From Aquibaculum arenosum (lineage in GTDB: Bacteria > Pseudomonadota > Alphaproteobacteria > Kiloniellales > DSM-21159), in NCBI RefSeq assembly GCF_029222965.1, contig NZ_JARHUD010000014.1, positions 1-47,089 on the forward strand: 47,089 bases of DNA. The letters run 5' to 3'. Position 1 is the stretch's first letter, and each line of letters starts with the position of its first letter. The position numbers and the translations under genes were made by a program. This document shows, piece after piece, positions 45,730 through 47,089 of the stretch. Below the pieces are notes generated by a model, which made no database searches, had not been told where the DNA came from, and worked only from the letters and a program-made list of their open reading frames with translations.

Positions 45730-46383
45730 TTAGCGCACGCGGCAGAGGGTGTGGATGACCGCAATGGCCGAGCCGAACTCCTCGTTGCCCGGCAAGTAGG
45801 GTCGCGGCTCACTGATCGAGAGGACCGACCAGAGGCCTTCAGTCTCCAGGCGCTTGACCGTCGCGGCGAAGTCGAGCGCGGCCCAGCGATCACTGCGCTG
45901 GGTGAAGGTGATCACGCCGTCCTTGCGCACGCAGCGACAGAGGTCGCGCAGCAGGGCCTCGGCGTCCTCGATGTAGGTGAGAACGCCGATGGAAGCAGCC
46001 GCGTCATAGGCCTTGTCCTCGACCGGCAGCGGCACCTGTTGCAGGTCATGCTGCAGCAGTTGCTCATAGACGCCGCGGGTTCCGGCGCGTTTGAGGGATT
46101 CGGCGGAAATGTCGATGCCGTCGGCGCGGAAGTTTCCTCGGCGGCTCAGCGTCTCACCAAAAAGTCCGGTGCCGCAGCCGACGTCGAGCAGGCGCGCATT
46201 CGCTGGCAGATGGGGCATCAGCAGGTCCATGGCATCATCCGGCGCCTGATACTGCCACTGGTTCAGGGTTTCATCGTAGTTGCCGGCCCAATCATCGTAG
46301 TAGCTCGCCACGGCTTCGGAATCCGTCGAGCCTTCCTTCAGGCTGCTCAAACCCTGCGTCTTGCCTTTGCCAACCGATTGCAT
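45730..46383 (-). CDS. SAM-dependent methyltransferase
   Basis: A 217-residue class I methyltransferase with motif I DVGCGTG (67-73), the acidic loop ADGIDIS (about 87-93) and the post-I LQHDLQQVPLP. The N-terminal WAGNYDETLNQWQYQAP is characteristic of UbiE/TPR-associated methyltransferases. The substrate is unknown. The ATG at 46383 is chosen because AAGGAG lies 6 nt upstream. It converges with the nitronate monooxygenase gene. Confidence 0.88.
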   Translation of the reverse strand: MQSVGKGKTQGLSSLKEGSTDSEAVASYYDDWAGNYDETLNQWQYQAPDDAMDLLMPHLPANARLLDVGCGTGLFGETLSRRGNFRADGIDISAESLKRAGTRGVYEQLLQHDLQQVPLPVEDKAYDAAASIGVLTYIEDAEALLRDLCRCVRKDGVITFTQRSDRWAALDFAATVKRLETEGLWSVLSISEPRPYLPGNEEFGSAIAVIHTLCRVR

Positions 46384-46537
46384 ACTCAACTCCTTGGCAG
46401 TTGTTCCATGGAGCGCCTGCTAGGGGCGCTCGCGCCGCGCAGCTAAACTCCCCACGCCCGCCATGACAAGCCACGCCCCGTTGACGGGCAGCGCACCGCT
46501 CGATAGGAGGTAGCGCCATCGGCATGCGACCGCGGAC

Positions 46538-46625
46538 GGAAGGGTGGCAGAGTGGTCGATTGCACCGGTCTTGAAAACCGGCGATGCGCGAGCATCCGTG
46601 GGTTCGAATCCCACCCCTTCCGCCA
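46538..46625 (+). tRNA. tRNA-Ser (UGA)
   Basis: An 88-nt class II tRNA with encoded CCA (46623-46625). The acceptor stem GGAAGGG pairs with CCCTTCC. The anticodon stem CCGGT/ACCGG encloses CTTGAAA, with anticodon TGA at 46572-46574. A long variable arm (GATGCGCGAGCATC) and T arm GGGTTCGAATCCC follow. It decodes UCA and possibly other UCN codons. Confidence 0.97.
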
Positions 46626-46914
46626 TGTATGGTTGTGAATACAGGTAGATGTTCGTTCGTTGATCCCCGGCGCTTCCTGCCGTTCCCCGGCCGGCCGATG
46701 ATGCTGTTCCGGCGCCTGACCCAGCCCAGACTTGATTTCTTTTGGCAGCTTTTGCACCGCCCCCTCTAATCGAACGGGGCGGGCTGGGGTGGAGCGTGTA
46801 TAGCTCATGCCTCGTCGTGTGAGCGGCATGGAGTAATCGGCGGCCGATCGACGCCTGGCTCTCCTGACCCCTCGTGCGCGTGGAGGAAAAGAACAAAACA
46901 AGGAATAACCTGTC
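46626..46914. other. Intergenic region between tRNA-Ser and the exported protein gene
   Basis: There is no credible gene here. A 7-bp stem-loop CCGCCCC/GGGGCGG lies at 46757-46782 without a T-run. Open frames on the minus strand run through the tRNA and are not genes. The promoter of the downstream gene must lie here, but no clear -35/-10 pair is seen. Confidence 0.5.
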
Positions 46915-47089
46915 ATGAAGCTTCGTCTTGTCGGGCTGAGCGCGCTTGGCTTTGCCGTCTGCCTGATTTTCTCGGCCGCTGCACAGATCGAACGCATCGC
47001 GGTGGGGGAGGTGGTCGCGACCATCGATGCCGCCCCCTACCGGGGCGAAACGCTCGAGGTGCCGTCCGAGGGCACGTCGACGGCCGAGG
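46915..47089 (+). CDS. Start of an exported protein, cut by the window end
   Basis: Only the first 58 codons are present. The N-terminus MKLRLVGLSALGFAVCLIF has a basic start and a hydrophobic core, followed by a SAAAQ-like cleavage region near residue 24. This indicates a Sec-exported or membrane-anchored protein. The mature part begins around QIERIAVGEVVATIDAA and continues as a hydrophilic region (YRGETLEVPSEG). AAGGA lies about 12 nt before the ATG. The family is not recognised; the rest lies outside the window. Confidence 0.75.
   Translation, partial: MKLRLVGLSALGFAVCLIFSAAAQIERIAVGEVVATIDAAPYRGETLEVPSEGTSTAE

Noticed and set aside
46443-47024. Minus-strand frames near the right edge
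   Set aside because: They run across the tRNA-Ser gene and antisense to a signal-peptide gene with a ribosome binding site.

Overview
The window is high-GC DNA with short intergenic gaps and many 1-8 bp start/stop overlaps. Gene content suggests an alphaproteobacterium of the Rhodospirillales/Kiloniellales type (inference). Pointers are a rhizobial-style rkp capsule-lipid locus, multi-gene amine and amide catabolic operons with Pot-type and Liv-type ABC transporters, and an AOX-family protein. There is no phage, plasmid, IS or CRISPR signature. The only mobile-looking unit is a small GxxExxY gene between two hairpin repeats, next to tRNA-Gln.

Region 1 (183-1888, minus) holds two RNA-type methyltransferase genes overlapping by 4 bp. 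Region 2 (2439-14890) is the most interesting part. A 2536-residue iterative-type polyketide synthase (KS-AT-DH-MT-ER-KR-ACP, no thioesterase) is followed by a PLP-dependent alpha-oxoamine synthase and a GNAT-fold N-acyltransferase-like protein. A convergent pair then encodes a short-chain dehydrogenase and a KpsS-like capsule glycosyltransferase. The set matches the rkp-1 region of Sinorhizobium (rkpA, rkpG, rkpH, rkpJ). The enzyme order PKS, alpha-oxoamine synthase, N-acyltransferase, ketoreductase also parallels fumonisin and bacterial ceramide assembly. I propose that the locus makes a polyketide-derived sphingoid-like lipid used as a capsule anchor.

Region 3 (15228-24508) is mostly housekeeping: rmuC, a hydrolase-OsmC fusion, acs, tRNA-Gln, the hairpin-flanked GxxExxY gene, a divergent alternative oxidase lacking two expected iron ligands, a Crp/Fnr-type regulator, a DUF454 membrane protein and a Lon-like AAA ATPase without a protease domain.

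Region 4 (24744-34495) is a nine-gene minus-strand operon: DUF1185 protein, alpha/beta hydrolase, flavin reductase with a C-terminal Nudix-like domain, luciferase-like monooxygenase, aldehyde dehydrogenase, and a complete PotDBCA-type transporter. It is divergent from a GntR/FCD regulator and a DUF1330 gene. It reads as uptake and oxidative breakdown of an unknown small, probably nitrogenous, compound.

Region 5 (34536-45726) is a LysR regulator divergent from a nine-gene plus-strand operon: Liv-type transporter (binding protein, LivG, LivF, LivH, LivM), M20 deacylase, M20 carbamoylase-like amidohydrolase, gamma-glutamyltransferase homologue and nitronate monooxygenase. It likely imports and deacylates an N-substituted amino compound. 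The right edge has a SAM methyltransferase, tRNA-Ser(UGA) and the start of an exported protein cut by the window end.
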